64,000 nt of DNA from assembly GCF_016924755.1 (NCBI RefSeq), contig NZ_JAFFJX010000001.1, forward strand, positions 248,001 to 312,000, given 5' to 3'. Source of the stretch: Longitalea arenae. GTDB taxonomy: Bacteria; Bacteroidota; Bacteroidia; Chitinophagales; Chitinophagaceae. Shown here in pieces: positions 8,770 to 17,074 of this stretch. Position numbers and translations under genes: made by a program. The stretch's first letter is position 1. Each line of letters starts with the position of its first letter. Below the pieces are notes generated by a model. That model had not been told where the DNA came from and did no database searches. It saw only the letters and a program-made list of their open reading frames with translations.

Positions 8770-9661
8770 CCGCGTGTATCAGCTTAAAAAATTGTGGTAA
8801 TACCCTGATGTGTAATTGCCGTTGACAAACCCAGGGCTCGCCATCGATATGAATAGGCGCTTCTGCAGGGTTGCTGATAAACAATTCATCCGTTTGAAAA
8901 TAAATGACAGGCGAATTCATCGAGTTTTCGATGCGTTTGATCCTGCCGGCCAGCACCTGCCGCAGTACCGTTAAAAGCAGTAATGGTTTGGCGATCTTTT
9001 TTACGATCACCACGTCCAGTAATCCATCGCTTAGGATGGCTTGCGGGGCAATAGTGAAATTATTGCCGAACTGGTTGCTGTTGGCAACGCTCAGGAAATA
9101 AGCCTCGGTAGTGAATTCGAGCTTATTGGCAATGATGCGGAAGGGGTATGGCCTGGCGCTAAAAAAATGACGCGTGGTAAGCGAGGCATAAGTGCCTAAA
9201 CCGCGTTTGGGCTGATCGGCAAATTCATGCGCCACCTGGGCATCAAAACCCAGTCCGCACAGCATACAGGCGAAATCGTCATTTACCATAAAACCGTCCG
9301 TCAAAATGGCTTTGCCGGTAAAAACAACTTCCAGGGCTTTCGCGCTGGCTTTGGGAATGCCGGCTGCCAGTGCCAGTCCATTACCTGAACCCATAGGTAT
9401 GATACCGAACTGTACAGCGGTTGCAGCCAGGGCATTTACCACCTGGTTCACGGTTCCATCCCCGCCGCAGATCACCACATCTGTTACCTGTTCTGCTAAG
9501 ATTTTTTCTTTTACAAGGTCATAATTACCATCGGCGGCGGTGGGTAATATTTCAAAGGGGATCTGGCGTTTTTGGGTCTCACGGGCAATCAACTCTTTCA
9601 AAGAAGATTTTCCTTTGGTACCGGAAATAGGATTTATGAGATATATGATCTTTCGCTGCAT
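8756..9661 (-). CDS. Diacylglycerol kinase-family lipid kinase (YegS/BmrU type)
   Basis: This 301-aa protein carries the DAGK catalytic signature CGGDGTVNQVVNAL (GGDGT at 66-70), followed by GIIPMGSGNGLALA, the nucleotide-binding pattern of the YegS/BmrU/DagK family. The C-terminal half (about 125-295) fits the beta-sandwich of these kinases and includes DGLLDVVIV and HIDGEPW. It is soluble or peripherally membrane bound and phosphorylates a lipid hydroxyl; sphingoid bases and ceramides are possible substrates in Bacteroidota. It converges on and overlaps the patatin gene by 14 bp. Confidence 0.92.
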   Translation of the reverse strand: MQRKIIYLINPISGTKGKSSLKELIARETQKRQIPFEILPTAADGNYDLVKEKILAEQVTDVVICGGDGTVNQVVNALAATAVQFGIIPMGSGNGLALAAGIPKASAKALEVVFTGKAILTDGFMVNDDFACMLCGLGFDAQVAHEFADQPKRGLGTYASLTTRHFFSARPYPFRIIANKLEFTTEAYFLSVANSNQFGNNFTIAPQAILSDGLLDVVIVKKIAKPLLLLTVLRQVLAGRIKRIENSMNSPVIYFQTDELFISNPAEAPIHIDGEPWVCQRQLHIRVLPQFFKLIHAANVS

Positions 9662-9957
9662 GTTACAAGGTTACAAAAGGCAAAGATAATAGCCCCGGTG
9701 GTCATGACAGGTTTTTGTGTATGCAAACCGGTCCCTTTCCGTTTTATGTTTTTATTATCTCAGGCGACAGGCCTTCTTTCTTTTCCTGATATACACCAAT
9801 TTCGACAAACAACCATTTTACCAGCCGAACGCCATAGTTGCCATTTTTTATCCGATTGCCGAAAAGCCGTTGGGTTCATCTAATTTAAAAAGATGGCTGG
9901 GCAATAATTAAGTTGCTTTGCCTTCAGAAGTTCCATTCTAAATAAAAAAGTACAGCC

Positions 9958-10467
9958 ATGAAAAAGTTACTGATAACAAGCTGCCTGGTGTTCGTAGGAA
10001 TGGCCGGGCCCGCAGCTGCGCAACAGGCCAGCCGTCCCATATTAACGGATAATATGAACTCTTTGACCATGAATTCACGTAACATGAACAGGGTACCTAT
10101 TAGGGTAATGCGTGATTTTTTGAAAAGAGACCAATCGGCTAAAGAGGCCGATTGGACGGAAGTTGAAACCGGCTTTGTAGTGAAGTACATGGACAAAAAG
10201 AACAGCCATTGCCGAACAGTGTACAATCAGCGGGGCGTTTATGTTTACACGATCAAGCAGTATGGAGAAAATAACCTGCCGCGCGATGTAAGGGATGTCG
10301 TAAAAAGGCAGTATTACGATTATTCGATCACCCTGGTTGAAGAAGTCCATCAGCCGCTAAAGCCTGTTGCGTACATCGTTCATCTTGAAGATGACCATAG
10401 CTTCAAGCATGTACAGGTCAGTGATGGCGAAATGGAAGTAACGCAGGAGTACAGAAAGACGCTTTAA
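9958..10467 (+). CDS. Small secreted PepSY-like protein, paralogue A
   Basis: This 169-aa protein has a Sec signal (MKKLLITSCLVFVGMAGPAAAQ). The mature part has the pattern of exported Bacteroidota PepSY-like/BLIP-fold proteins: RDFLKRDQSAKEADWTEVE, an alternating beta segment VKYMDKKNSHCRTVYNQRG, then LPRDVRDVVKRQYYDYSITLVEEV and AYIVHLEDDHSFKHVQVSDGEMEV. It aligns over its length with the product at 11628 and more weakly with those at 51645 and 56710. The start is preceded by AAAAAAGTACAGCC, a leader resembling those of its paralogues. Function unknown; this is a family assignment by pattern only. Confidence 0.72.
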   Translation: MKKLLITSCLVFVGMAGPAAAQQASRPILTDNMNSLTMNSRNMNRVPIRVMRDFLKRDQSAKEADWTEVETGFVVKYMDKKNSHCRTVYNQRGVYVYTIKQYGENNLPRDVRDVVKRQYYDYSITLVEEVHQPLKPVAYIVHLEDDHSFKHVQVSDGEMEVTQEYRKTL

Positions 10468-10512
10468 GATCAGTTGTCAGAACAGGTAGAGGGTTATAAA
10501 GATCAGCATGTA

Positions 10513-10592
10513 GCTGCAAGCTGCAGGCAACAGGCTTCCGGTTCATATACATAAAACGTATGCGGTGTGGCCTGTCGCTTGCAGCTTGTGGC
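10513..10592. repeat. Imperfect inverted repeat, 23-bp arms
   Basis: Arms at 10513-10535 and 10570-10592 (built of GCAAGCTGCAGGCAACAGGC and its complement) match at about 19 of 23 positions across a 34-nt loop. It sits between two converging genes and could act as a terminator in both directions, though it lacks a long T-run. A similar element occurs at 36832-36909. Confidence 0.55.
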
Positions 10593-10620
10593 ATTTTAAA
10601 ACATGCATTCATTTATCGTT

Positions 10621-11130
10621 TTATCTTACGAATGCCAGCTGCCAAACGGGCCATGATTCCTGTTGATGGCGCCAGGTAGTGCTTTTGCTGGTAAACAGCA
10701 GGGCAGACAGCGGCCGGCCATTGGGCTGTTGTTGAGAAATATAGACCAAACTGATACTGCTATTCGCATAGCTTTTTTCAAACTGTAATAATTCCTTTAC
10801 TGGTATCTTCATGCCTGCGCGCGGACCGTTGGCATCGCCGAATTTCCACTCTTTGATAATGTTTCCTTTATCATCCTTAATAGCAATAGATCTGGCCTTG
10901 CCTTTGTCGGCACAGCTGTAATAATAGATCACCAGCTCATCGTTCATGTTTGCTTTGTCTAATGGAAGATTTTGTAAAGTGAACTGGCGGCCCGATTGCT
11001 CCAGGATCAATTTATTATTCAGATAGATCTGGAAGCCTTCGCCGCCTGCTTTTGCCGTGAATGCCTGTAAAAGGAGAATTGTAACTGTAAAGACCGCTGT
11101 GTATGCGGTTTTAATTAAGCTGCGTTGCAT
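10621..11130 (-). CDS. Secreted protein of unknown function
   Basis: I start at the ATG at 11130 because it gives a clear Sec signal (MQRSLIKTAYTAVFTVTILLLQAFTAKAGG); the longer frame to 11184 adds an unlikely charged extension. The mature protein of about 140 residues begins with GEGFQIYLNNKLILEQ and contains ELVIYYYSCADKGKARSIAIKDDKGNIIKEW and MKIPVKELLQFEKS, which suggests a beta-sandwich binding domain. I do not recognise the family. It is transcribed away from the PepSY-like gene at 11628, with 497 bp of intergenic sequence between them. Confidence 0.7.
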   Translation of the reverse strand: MQRSLIKTAYTAVFTVTILLLQAFTAKAGGEGFQIYLNNKLILEQSGRQFTLQNLPLDKANMNDELVIYYYSCADKGKARSIAIKDDKGNIIKEWKFGDANGPRAGMKIPVKELLQFEKSYANSSISLVYISQQQPNGRPLSALLFTSKSTTWRHQQESWPVWQLAFVR

Positions 11131-11357
11131 AAATGACAGTTTTAGGTTAAGAAAATGGGTGACGTAATTCCTGTAACAAAGCAAATCAATGTAGCCGGCT
11201 GTACAGTATTTGTTTGACGAGGCGGGAAGAATCCTTGATGTAACGCAGGTTTGAGGCCGGCGGGCTTTTATGGGTGCCTGTTCAGCCAGTAAAATTTATG
11301 CTCTCTCCAATATAATTAATCAGTAAGCGTTTATGCACCGGAATTGAAAAGCGTTGG

Positions 11358-11383
11358 GTATACATGATGAAGTTTACGTATAC
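11358..11383. promoter_or_regulatory. Two GTATAC palindromes 20 bp apart
   Basis: GTATAC occurs at 11358-11363 and 11378-11383, two helical turns apart, in the 497-bp divergent region between the secreted gene (minus) and the PepSY-like gene (plus). Each is followed by an A and CATG within a few bases. This is the spacing expected for a dimeric regulator bound on one face. No regulator is identified. Confidence 0.3.
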
Positions 11384-11443
11384 ACATGGTTTTCCATAAC
11401 TCCCAATTAACATAACCTTAACCGTAAATAAGTAACCTGGTGA

Positions 11444-11463
11444 AACATTTTGCAAATGCTGTA
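11444..11463 (+). promoter_or_regulatory. 20-bp conserved upstream element, copy 1
   Basis: AACATTTTGCAAATGCTGTA occurs here and, identically, at 51463-51482. Here it ends 165 nt before the ATG of the PepSY-like gene at 11628; at the other site it ends 163 nt before the ATG of a paralogue. The core CATTTTGCAAATG is an inverted repeat (CATTT/AAATG), as expected of a dimer-binding operator. The surrounding sequence is not conserved. Confidence 0.55.
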
Positions 11464-11568
11464 CAGGAGCGGATCAGGCGCAAAAGGGACCTGTAAAAAT
11501 TTTATTGAACTAGTCAAGCGTAGGAACGAAGCTTATCATGTGAAGGGCAGCAATACCATTTTAATATA

Positions 11569-11602
11569 AATCCCTCTGTAAGCAAATAAATTGCGAGGGA
11601 TT
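11569..11602 (+). promoter_or_regulatory. Leader hairpin of the PepSY-like gene
   Basis: AATCCCTC (11569-11576) pairs perfectly with GAGGGATT (11595-11602), with an inner GCAA/TTGC pair and a 5-nt bulge. It lies 25 nt before the start codon at 11628 and has no T-run after it, so it is more likely a leader structure affecting mRNA stability or translation than a terminator. Confidence 0.4.
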
Positions 11603-11627
11603 GTTTAACCCATGTAAAAGTATAGCA

Positions 11628-12146
11628 ATGAAAAAATTAATGATCGCCACAAGTATTTCCTTCGTGGTATTATCGGGCTTCGCCTACTCACAGGATACGG
11701 GCCAGGCACTGGTTGCCGCTAAAATTAGTTCGTCAAAATCACCGGCCAAAGCGCCAAACCATTATTTGAATGACATCAACGTAAAGGCTATGCGTGATTT
11801 TGTAAGCCGTTATGGCGATGTGCATGATGCTGTATGGCATAGCAACAAAGACAGCTATGTAGCGGTGTTCATCCGCGACAGTGTGCAACACCGCGTTGTA
11901 TACAACAGCCGCGGTGACCTTAGTTTTACGATGAAGTATTATGAAGAGAACCGGATGCCGCGCAATATACGCGGCCAGGTAAAAAGTGTTTACTACGACT
12001 ATAAGATTCATGTTATACAGGAAATACAGGTACCCGAGTATCCCATCGCATATATCGTGAACCTGCAGGATGAAAAGAAGTGGATGAAAGTGAAACTCTG
12101 CCAGGGCGAAATGCAGGTCCTGGAAGAGTTCGACAGGAGCAAATAA
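11628..12146 (+). CDS. Small secreted PepSY-like protein, paralogue B
   Basis: Start ATG 11628 gives a Sec signal (MKKLMIATSISFVVLSGFAYSQ); the total is 172 aa. The mature region parallels the product of 9958: MRDFVSRYGDVHDAVWHSNKDSYVAVF, VVYNSRGDLSFTMKYYEENRMPRNIRGQVKSVYYDYKIHVIQEI and YIVNLQDEKKWMKVKLCQGEMQVLEEF. The codon context AAAAGTATAGCAATGAAAAA is nearly the same as before 51645 and the remnant at 56463. Two upstream signals, the 20-bp element at 11444 and the hairpin at 11569, suggest specific control. The protein is probably periplasmic or surface-exposed; function unknown. Confidence 0.75.
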   Translation: MKKLMIATSISFVVLSGFAYSQDTGQALVAAKISSSKSPAKAPNHYLNDINVKAMRDFVSRYGDVHDAVWHSNKDSYVAVFIRDSVQHRVVYNSRGDLSFTMKYYEENRMPRNIRGQVKSVYYDYKIHVIQEIQVPEYPIAYIVNLQDEKKWMKVKLCQGEMQVLEEFDRSK

Positions 12147-12266
12147 AACAAACCTTATTACTGCCAATAAGTTGTCAATACAGAGAACAAAAACGATCGT
12201 TAGTCTTTAACATACCGTTTGTAAACGACGGAAGCTGTTATCCATCTATTACTGTATAAAACAAAT

Positions 12267-12271
12267 GGAGG
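12267..12271 (+). promoter_or_regulatory. Strong Shine-Dalgarno (GGAGG) in conserved leader
   Basis: GGAGG with 9 nt to the ATG at 12281 is a textbook Shine-Dalgarno site, unusual here because most genes in the window lack one. The whole leader from about 12242 (CCATCTATTACTGTATAAAA onward) is repeated before 12910. Confidence 0.7.
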
Positions 12272-12280
12272 AAACAGTAT

Positions 12281-12724
12281 ATGAAAAAGATCTTTACGCT
12301 TGCCGCTATCCTGTTCACTGTAACAGCTTTTGCCGCCGATCCTTACCCCAATGATAGTAAAATGACTATTCGCAGTAATAGCAACCAGTTCATCCAGGTA
12401 TTTATCGATGGTAAACAGTATAACATCAATCAGAATGGTTTTGTGATGGATAATATCCGTTCGGGCCGTCACCGCATTGAAGTGTACAAAGTAGATAATT
12501 ACGGAATGTTCAGGAGACGTCCACAAAGGGTTTACAGCAATGTTATGATGGTTAAACCCTGGGAAATGCTGACCATTAACATCAATCGCAATGAAAGGGT
12601 ATTTGTTGATACCCGCTTCGACCGGAATGACCGTCGTGACAGAGATTATGGACGCGACAGGGACTATGGGCGGGACCGCGATTATGGCCGTGACTACGAC
12701 CGGGATGGCAGATACAAACGCTAA
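12281..12724 (+). CDS. Secreted basic Asp/Arg-rich-tail protein, tandem copy 1
   Basis: This 147-aa protein has a signal peptide MKKIFTLAAILFTVTAFAA. A domain of about 90 residues follows (SNQFIQVFIDGKQYNINQNGFVMDNIRSGRHRIEVYK), a beta-rich pattern reminiscent of small PEGA-like or DUF4476-associated domains: short strands, an INxNG turn and NIRSGRHRIEVYK, like lipid- or wall-proximal PEGA motifs. The tail after residue 115 is a repeat of RDYGRD units and is strongly charged. The downstream gene at 12910 is a paralogue with a near-identical leader and signal peptide. Function unknown. Confidence 0.75.
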   Translation: MKKIFTLAAILFTVTAFAADPYPNDSKMTIRSNSNQFIQVFIDGKQYNINQNGFVMDNIRSGRHRIEVYKVDNYGMFRRRPQRVYSNVMMVKPWEMLTININRNERVFVDTRFDRNDRRDRDYGRDRDYGRDRDYGRDYDRDGRYKR

Positions 12725-12742
12725 ACTCTATACCACGTGATA

Positions 12743-12773
12743 ATGGCCCCACTACAGGGGCCATTTTTTTTTT
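12743..12773 (+). terminator. Rho-independent terminator
   Basis: ATGGCCCC (12743-12750) pairs with GGGGCCAT (12757-12764) around a 6-nt loop and runs into a tract of ten T residues. It closes the transcript of the gene ending at 12724. Confidence 0.9.
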
Positions 12774-12895
12774 GCCTTATTGTTCAACCGTGTCACGGAT
12801 TAAAACCATGGCAGTGTTCATTAATATGTTTTCCCTTTAACAGTCCCTTAGTAAACAACCTGCATAGAAAGCCATCTATTACTGTATAAAACAAT

Positions 12896-12900
12896 GGAGG
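12896..12900 (+). promoter_or_regulatory. Strong Shine-Dalgarno (GGAGG), second copy
   Basis: GGAGG lies 9 nt before the ATG at 12910, in the duplicated leader (CCATCTATTACTGTATAAAA, then ACAATGGAGGAAACAGTAT). The copy at 12267 differs by one inserted A. Confidence 0.7.
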
Positions 12901-12909
12901 AAACAGTAT

Positions 12910-13317
12910 ATGAAAAAGATCTTTACACTTATCGCTGTATTGTTCAGTATTACCACTTTTGCTGCTCCTGGTCCTAAAACTTCTAAAATAGCGGTCTCTA
13001 ATAACTATCGTGCAATGAAGATGCAGATCAAGATCGATGGTACCCTGTACAACCTGGATAATACCTTTGTTATGGATAATATTCGCCCAGGTAATCACAG
13101 CATCACTATTTACAAGACCGAAAGCATAGGCTTCAGAAAAAGGACAGAAGTAATGTACAACAGCACCATGATGGTTTCACCTGCACAATTGATCAATCTG
13201 GATATCAACCGGAACGGTAAGGTGGTAGTTAGATCATCTGCAACCGAGAGATACGACCGGAATGATCGTTATGACAGGAACGACAGAAATAACAATCGAA
13301 GAGACAACAGATGGTAA
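12910..13317 (+). CDS. Secreted basic protein, tandem copy 2
   Basis: This 135-aa paralogue of the 12281 product has the signal MKKIFTLIAVLFSITTFAA, then MKMQIKIDGTLYNLDNTFVMDNIRPGNHSITIYK, with the same VMDNIRxGxHxIxxYK core. The tail is again repetitive but uses RYDRNDR units rather than RDYGRD. The leader and first 30 coding bases are almost identical to copy 1, while the rest has diverged. This implies either selection on the leader or recent conversion. The gene ends at its own terminator, so each copy is probably an independent transcript. Function unknown. Confidence 0.75.
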   Translation: MKKIFTLIAVLFSITTFAAPGPKTSKIAVSNNYRAMKMQIKIDGTLYNLDNTFVMDNIRPGNHSITIYKTESIGFRKRTEVMYNSTMMVSPAQLINLDINRNGKVVVRSSATERYDRNDRYDRNDRNNNRRDNRW

Positions 13318-13342
13318 ACAGTAATAAAGCGAAACAAAAAAA

Positions 13343-13376
13343 ATGGCTGGTCACTAATTGGTGGCCAGCCATTTTG
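13343..13376. terminator. Bidirectional terminator between converging genes
   Basis: ATGGCTGG (13343-13350) pairs with CCAGCCAT (13365-13372), with an A-run before and a T-run after the stem. It can therefore serve the plus-strand gene ending at 13317 and the minus-strand hydrolase whose stop is at 13446. Confidence 0.8.
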
Positions 13377-13445
13377 ATATAGTAAAGGGTGAGTATAGGA
13401 AGAAAGACATGCAGGATCAAAGCATTGAGCCCATCAGCACATTGT

Positions 13446-14441
13446 TTATAGTGGCTGTATGCCCAGCACTTCTGTCATAAAGCGTTCTGTTTCTCTTTTA
13501 ACACCGGCGATATCATTCGACCTGATAGAAGAACCAATAACGTGGTCACCGGTATTAGGCATGGCCACTTCCCGTTTTTTATCGGCCGGCGTACCCAGCT
13601 GGGCAAACATTTCTTTAATAGCGCTTACTTTCACGGTGCTATCCTGGTGCACCTGGTCTTTATAGTAATACAAGGTAAGCGTAGGCTGTTTCACCCGTTC
13701 AAATGTTTTTTTATGCATGCTTGTTTCCAGCAGTTCTTCCAGGTTAACTGCCGCTTCAATACGATAATGATAGGTCCAGTATTTACGATACGCTTCCCGT
13801 TTATCTTCTGAATCGAGGTATTTTGAACCGGTTACCAGTCTGGCTATTTGTAAACCCCATGGATTATTCAAGATCCAGGCGGTAGGATCGTTGATGGCAA
13901 TATTGGGCGACATCAGAATTAACGCATGTACTTCGGGGTATTCTGCCGCCAGCTTCAGGGCCAGGGTGCCGCCGGTGGAAGTACCAACGAGGATGACTTT
14001 ATTGCCCAGTTGTTTACCAATAGCATAAGCCTGTTTGGCCGTTTCCCAGTAATTATCGGCGGTTAAATTCACCATGGGTTCGGTGGTATCTATGCCATGC
14101 TCAGCCAGCCGGGATAAATACAAGTTGCAACCGAATTTTTTGGCCAGGTCGCGGTGAACCGGGTCGCCTTCGCCCTGGGAGGCGGTAAAGCCGTGCAGGT
14201 ATACCAGGGCATACTCCGTCTTATTTTTCAGGGAATCATTTGCCCATACAACCCGGGCCTCATTATCGGGTTTTATTTTGTGGGCCGCTTCCTGCTGCTG
14301 AATATAATTCACCAGGGCTGCAGGTTCAGCCGGAACGGCCGGCATAACGTTGGAATAAACGGGGGTTGAAGGGTTTGGCCCCAGCAGGTAGACAATGATC
14401 AGGATCGCCGGAATAAGCAGGGCCCATTTTATTTTACGCAT
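13446..14441 (-). CDS. Alpha/beta hydrolase
   Basis: This 331-aa protein has an N-terminal hydrophobic anchor or signal (MRKIKWALLIPAILIIVYLLG). The hydrolase core has YLHGFTASQGEGDP (oxyanion region, near 82-93), the nucleophile elbow GTSTGG with Ser155, and a late TGDHV motif giving the catalytic His near 298. The HGF...GEGDP pattern resembles carboxylesterase/lysophospholipase-like members of the fold. The hydrophobic N-terminus suggests membrane attachment facing the periplasm. Substrate cannot be told. Confidence 0.88.
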   Translation of the reverse strand: MRKIKWALLIPAILIIVYLLGPNPSTPVYSNVMPAVPAEPAALVNYIQQQEAAHKIKPDNEARVVWANDSLKNKTEYALVYLHGFTASQGEGDPVHRDLAKKFGCNLYLSRLAEHGIDTTEPMVNLTADNYWETAKQAYAIGKQLGNKVILVGTSTGGTLALKLAAEYPEVHALILMSPNIAINDPTAWILNNPWGLQIARLVTGSKYLDSEDKREAYRKYWTYHYRIEAAVNLEELLETSMHKKTFERVKQPTLTLYYYKDQVHQDSTVKVSAIKEMFAQLGTPADKKREVAMPNTGDHVIGSSIRSNDIAGVKRETERFMTEVLGIQPL

Positions 14442-14516
14442 ACCGTAAATTTGGTGTTGAAATTAACAGCTTTTTATTTCCTGTAAAAGCATTGGTAGTA
14501 ATTAAATGGGTTTTTT

Positions 14517-14741
14517 ATGAATTCGGATACCGGCAAGTATATCATGCTTATTGGGGGCGCCGTGGTGGTAATAGGGTGTATCATCTATTTCTTTCACGAC
14601 AAACTGCATTGGATCGGCCACCTGCCGGGCGATATCCGTATTGAAAAAGAGAATTTCCGCATTTATTTTCCCATCACCACCATGATCCTGTTTAGTGTTC
14701 TGATAACGGTTATCCTAAGTATCATTCGCAGGTTCTTTTAA
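14517..14741 (+). CDS. DUF2905 small membrane protein
   Basis: This 74-aa protein has two hydrophobic segments flanking the DUF2905 signature LHWIGHLPGDIRIEKENFRIYFP. Family members are short inner-membrane proteins of unknown function, widespread in Bacteria. Length is typical. It is transcribed divergently from the hydrolase, 75 bp away. Confidence 0.92.
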   Translation: MNSDTGKYIMLIGGAVVVIGCIIYFFHDKLHWIGHLPGDIRIEKENFRIYFPITTMILFSVLITVILSIIRRFF

Positions 14742-15160
14742 ACCAACAGCCGTCAGCGTATAGGTTTGGCTCAGTGGTTATTAAGGGCAAGCCCCTGCGC
14801 CGGCCGCAATCTGACTTTCTAACTTGTAAGCTGGCCGGTTTTTATATGGATTACTTTTTACATATGAGGCCGTGCACCGGTTATTGGCGGCATTGCCAGG
14901 GCATAATCAGGTGACTGCTACCTGGTTAGCTGGGCGCGATGATCTAAGAGGTTCTTTTCTCAGGGTTTATAGGTGTTATTGAGCCCATATAAACCTTTAT
15001 AAACGTTAATTAATTATACATAAAGTTTCTCCTTTTGCTTGCCCCGCCCGGTGATTTAGCGTACCTTTGCGCCTCGTTTGCCATTGCTATTTATAAAGCA
15101 TTTTAAGGCATTCATTATTAAGAATTTAAAAAAGCAATTCCGTTCAGGAAAAAGGAATTT
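14742..15160 (+). other. Intergenic 0.4 kb upstream of typA
   Basis: The left part holds a possible long-loop terminator: CCGGCC (14800-14805) with GGCCGG (14833-14838) and five T residues. The right end holds the typA promoter. No frame or known RNA is visible in between. Confidence 0.5.
15039..15069 (+). promoter_or_regulatory. typA promoter
   Basis: TTG at 15039-15041, a 20-nt spacer, and TACCTTTG at 15062-15069 match the Bacteroidota -33/-7 consensus. The ATG of typA follows about 90 nt later. Confidence 0.75.
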
Positions 15161-16969
15161 ATGAATATCAGAAACATCGCCATTATTGCCCACGTAGACC
15201 ACGGAAAAACTACCCTGGTAGACAAGATCTTACACGCTACCAAAGTGTTTCGTGACAACCAGGAAACTGGTGATCTGATCATGGACAGTAATGATCTGGA
15301 AAGAGAAAGAGGTATCACCATCTTCAGCAAGAACGCAGCGGTAACATACAAAGACGTAAAAATTAATGTGATCGATACCCCTGGCCACGCCGACTTTGGT
15401 GGTGAAGTAGAACGTGTACTGAAAATGGCCGATGGTGTGTGTTTGCTGGTAGATGCCTTTGAAGGGCCTATGCCGCAAACCCGCTTTGTATTACAAAAAG
15501 CGTTGCAACTGAATTTGCGGCCCATTGTGATCATCAATAAAGTGGATAAGCCAAACTGCCGTCCCGATGAAGTGCATGATGCCGTATTCGAATTATTTTT
15601 CAACCTCGATGCTACCGAGGAACAGCTTGATTTCCCTACCTATTACGGTAGCGGCAGAAACGGCTGGTTCAACGATTCATTAACACCATGCGATAATATC
15701 AACCCTTTGCTGGATGGTATTTTGAAACATGTACCACCCCCAAAAGTAAGCGAAGGCACCCTGCAAATGCAGATCACTTCTCTTGATTACTCCTCTTTCC
15801 TTGGCCGTATTGCGGTGGGCAGAGTATCGCGCGGCGTTATAAAAGAAGGTCAGCCCATTTCCCTGGTACAGGGTGATGGCAGCATAAAAAAGACCCGTGT
15901 AAAAGAACTGTATGTGTTTGAAGGCATGGGCAAGAAAAAAGTAACTGAAGTAGTGGCCGGCGACCTGTGCGCCGTAGTTGGTATTGAAGGATTCAATATT
16001 GGCGATACCATTGCTGACTTCGAAAATCCTGAAGCATTACCGGTTATCAGTGTTGATGAGCCTACCATGAACATGTTGTTTTCCATCAACAACTCACCTT
16101 TCTATGGTAAAGATGGAAAGTTCGTTACCAGCCGTCACCTGCGCGACCGCCTGATGAAAGAAACAGAAAAGAACCTGGCATTAAGAGTGGTAGATAGTGA
16201 TGGCGGCGATGCCTTCGTGGTATACGGCCGTGGTATCCTGCACCTGGGCGTATTGATCGAGACCATGCGCCGGGAAGGATACGAGTTAACTGTGGGTCAG
16301 CCCCAGGTAATTGTGAAAGAGATCAATGGAAAGAAAAGCGAGCCGTACGAAATACTGGTAGTGGATGTACCGCAGGAATTTGCTTCAAAAGTAATTGACC
16401 TGGTAACCCGACGTAAGGGCGAAATGCTGGTGATGGAAACCAAGGGTGAAATGCAACACCTGGAGTTCGAGATCCCTTCACGTGGTTTGATCGGTTTACG
16501 TACGCAAATGCTTACCAATACACAAGGTGAAGCCGTAATGGCGCACCGCTTCAGCGAATACAAACCCTGGAAAGGTGTGATCCCCGGCCGCAACAACGGT
16601 GTATTACTGGCAAAAGAAAACGGAACGGCCACCGGTTATTCTCTCGATAAACTGCAGGACAGAGGTTCATTCTTTATCGATCCAGGTGAAGAGATCTATG
16701 CCGGTCAGATCATTGGGGAGCATATTAAACCAGGCGACCTGGTAGTTCAAATTACCGAAGGAAAAAAGCTCACCAACATGCGCGCCAGTGGTAGCGATGC
16801 AGCCACCAACATTGCGCCGAAGATCCAGCTCACCCTCGAAGAATGTATGGAATACATTCAACACGATGAGTGTATTGAGGTTACGCCGAACTTCATTCGT
16901 ATGCGTAAGACCATACTCAATGAAGAGGAAAGAAAGAAACAGGCTAAGTCAATGAAGGCAGAAGCATAA
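15161..16969 (+). CDS. typA: Ribosome-associated GTPase TypA/BipA
   Basis: This 602-aa protein has full TypA architecture: a translational GTPase domain with P-loop HVDHGKTTL (11-19), switch region ERERGITIF, DTPGHADFGGEVER and NKVD, then a beta-barrel domain II, EF-G-like domains III and V, and the TypA-specific C-terminal domain. It binds the ribosome and helps late assembly and stress adaptation, especially in the cold. It is a single-gene transcription unit with promoter at 15039 and terminator at 16993. No unusual residues are seen. Confidence 0.98.
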   Translation: MNIRNIAIIAHVDHGKTTLVDKILHATKVFRDNQETGDLIMDSNDLERERGITIFSKNAAVTYKDVKINVIDTPGHADFGGEVERVLKMADGVCLLVDAFEGPMPQTRFVLQKALQLNLRPIVIINKVDKPNCRPDEVHDAVFELFFNLDATEEQLDFPTYYGSGRNGWFNDSLTPCDNINPLLDGILKHVPPPKVSEGTLQMQITSLDYSSFLGRIAVGRVSRGVIKEGQPISLVQGDGSIKKTRVKELYVFEGMGKKKVTEVVAGDLCAVVGIEGFNIGDTIADFENPEALPVISVDEPTMNMLFSINNSPFYGKDGKFVTSRHLRDRLMKETEKNLALRVVDSDGGDAFVVYGRGILHLGVLIETMRREGYELTVGQPQVIVKEINGKKSEPYEILVVDVPQEFASKVIDLVTRRKGEMLVMETKGEMQHLEFEIPSRGLIGLRTQMLTNTQGEAVMAHRFSEYKPWKGVIPGRNNGVLLAKENGTATGYSLDKLQDRGSFFIDPGEEIYAGQIIGEHIKPGDLVVQITEGKKLTNMRASGSDAATNIAPKIQLTLEECMEYIQHDECIEVTPNFIRMRKTILNEEERKKQAKSMKAEA

Positions 16970-16992
16970 TTGACTTTTTAAGACTTATATCA

Positions 16993-17020
16993 GGGATCAC
17001 CCGCCGGTGGTCCCTTTTTT
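16993..17020 (+). terminator. Rho-independent terminator of typA
   Basis: GGGATCAC (16993-17000) pairs with GTGGTCCC (17007-17014), with one G-T pair, across a 6-nt loop and is followed by six T residues. Confidence 0.88.
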
Positions 17021-17074
17021 ATTTGATACAGAAAATAAAATTGCTATTTTGTAGGCCACCGAACCGTTCATCTT

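Noticed and set aside
14769-14780. GCTCAGTGGTTA, reminiscent of a tRNA D-arm
   Set aside because: No T-arm (GGTTCGA) and no acceptor stem within the expected distance, so not a tRNA.
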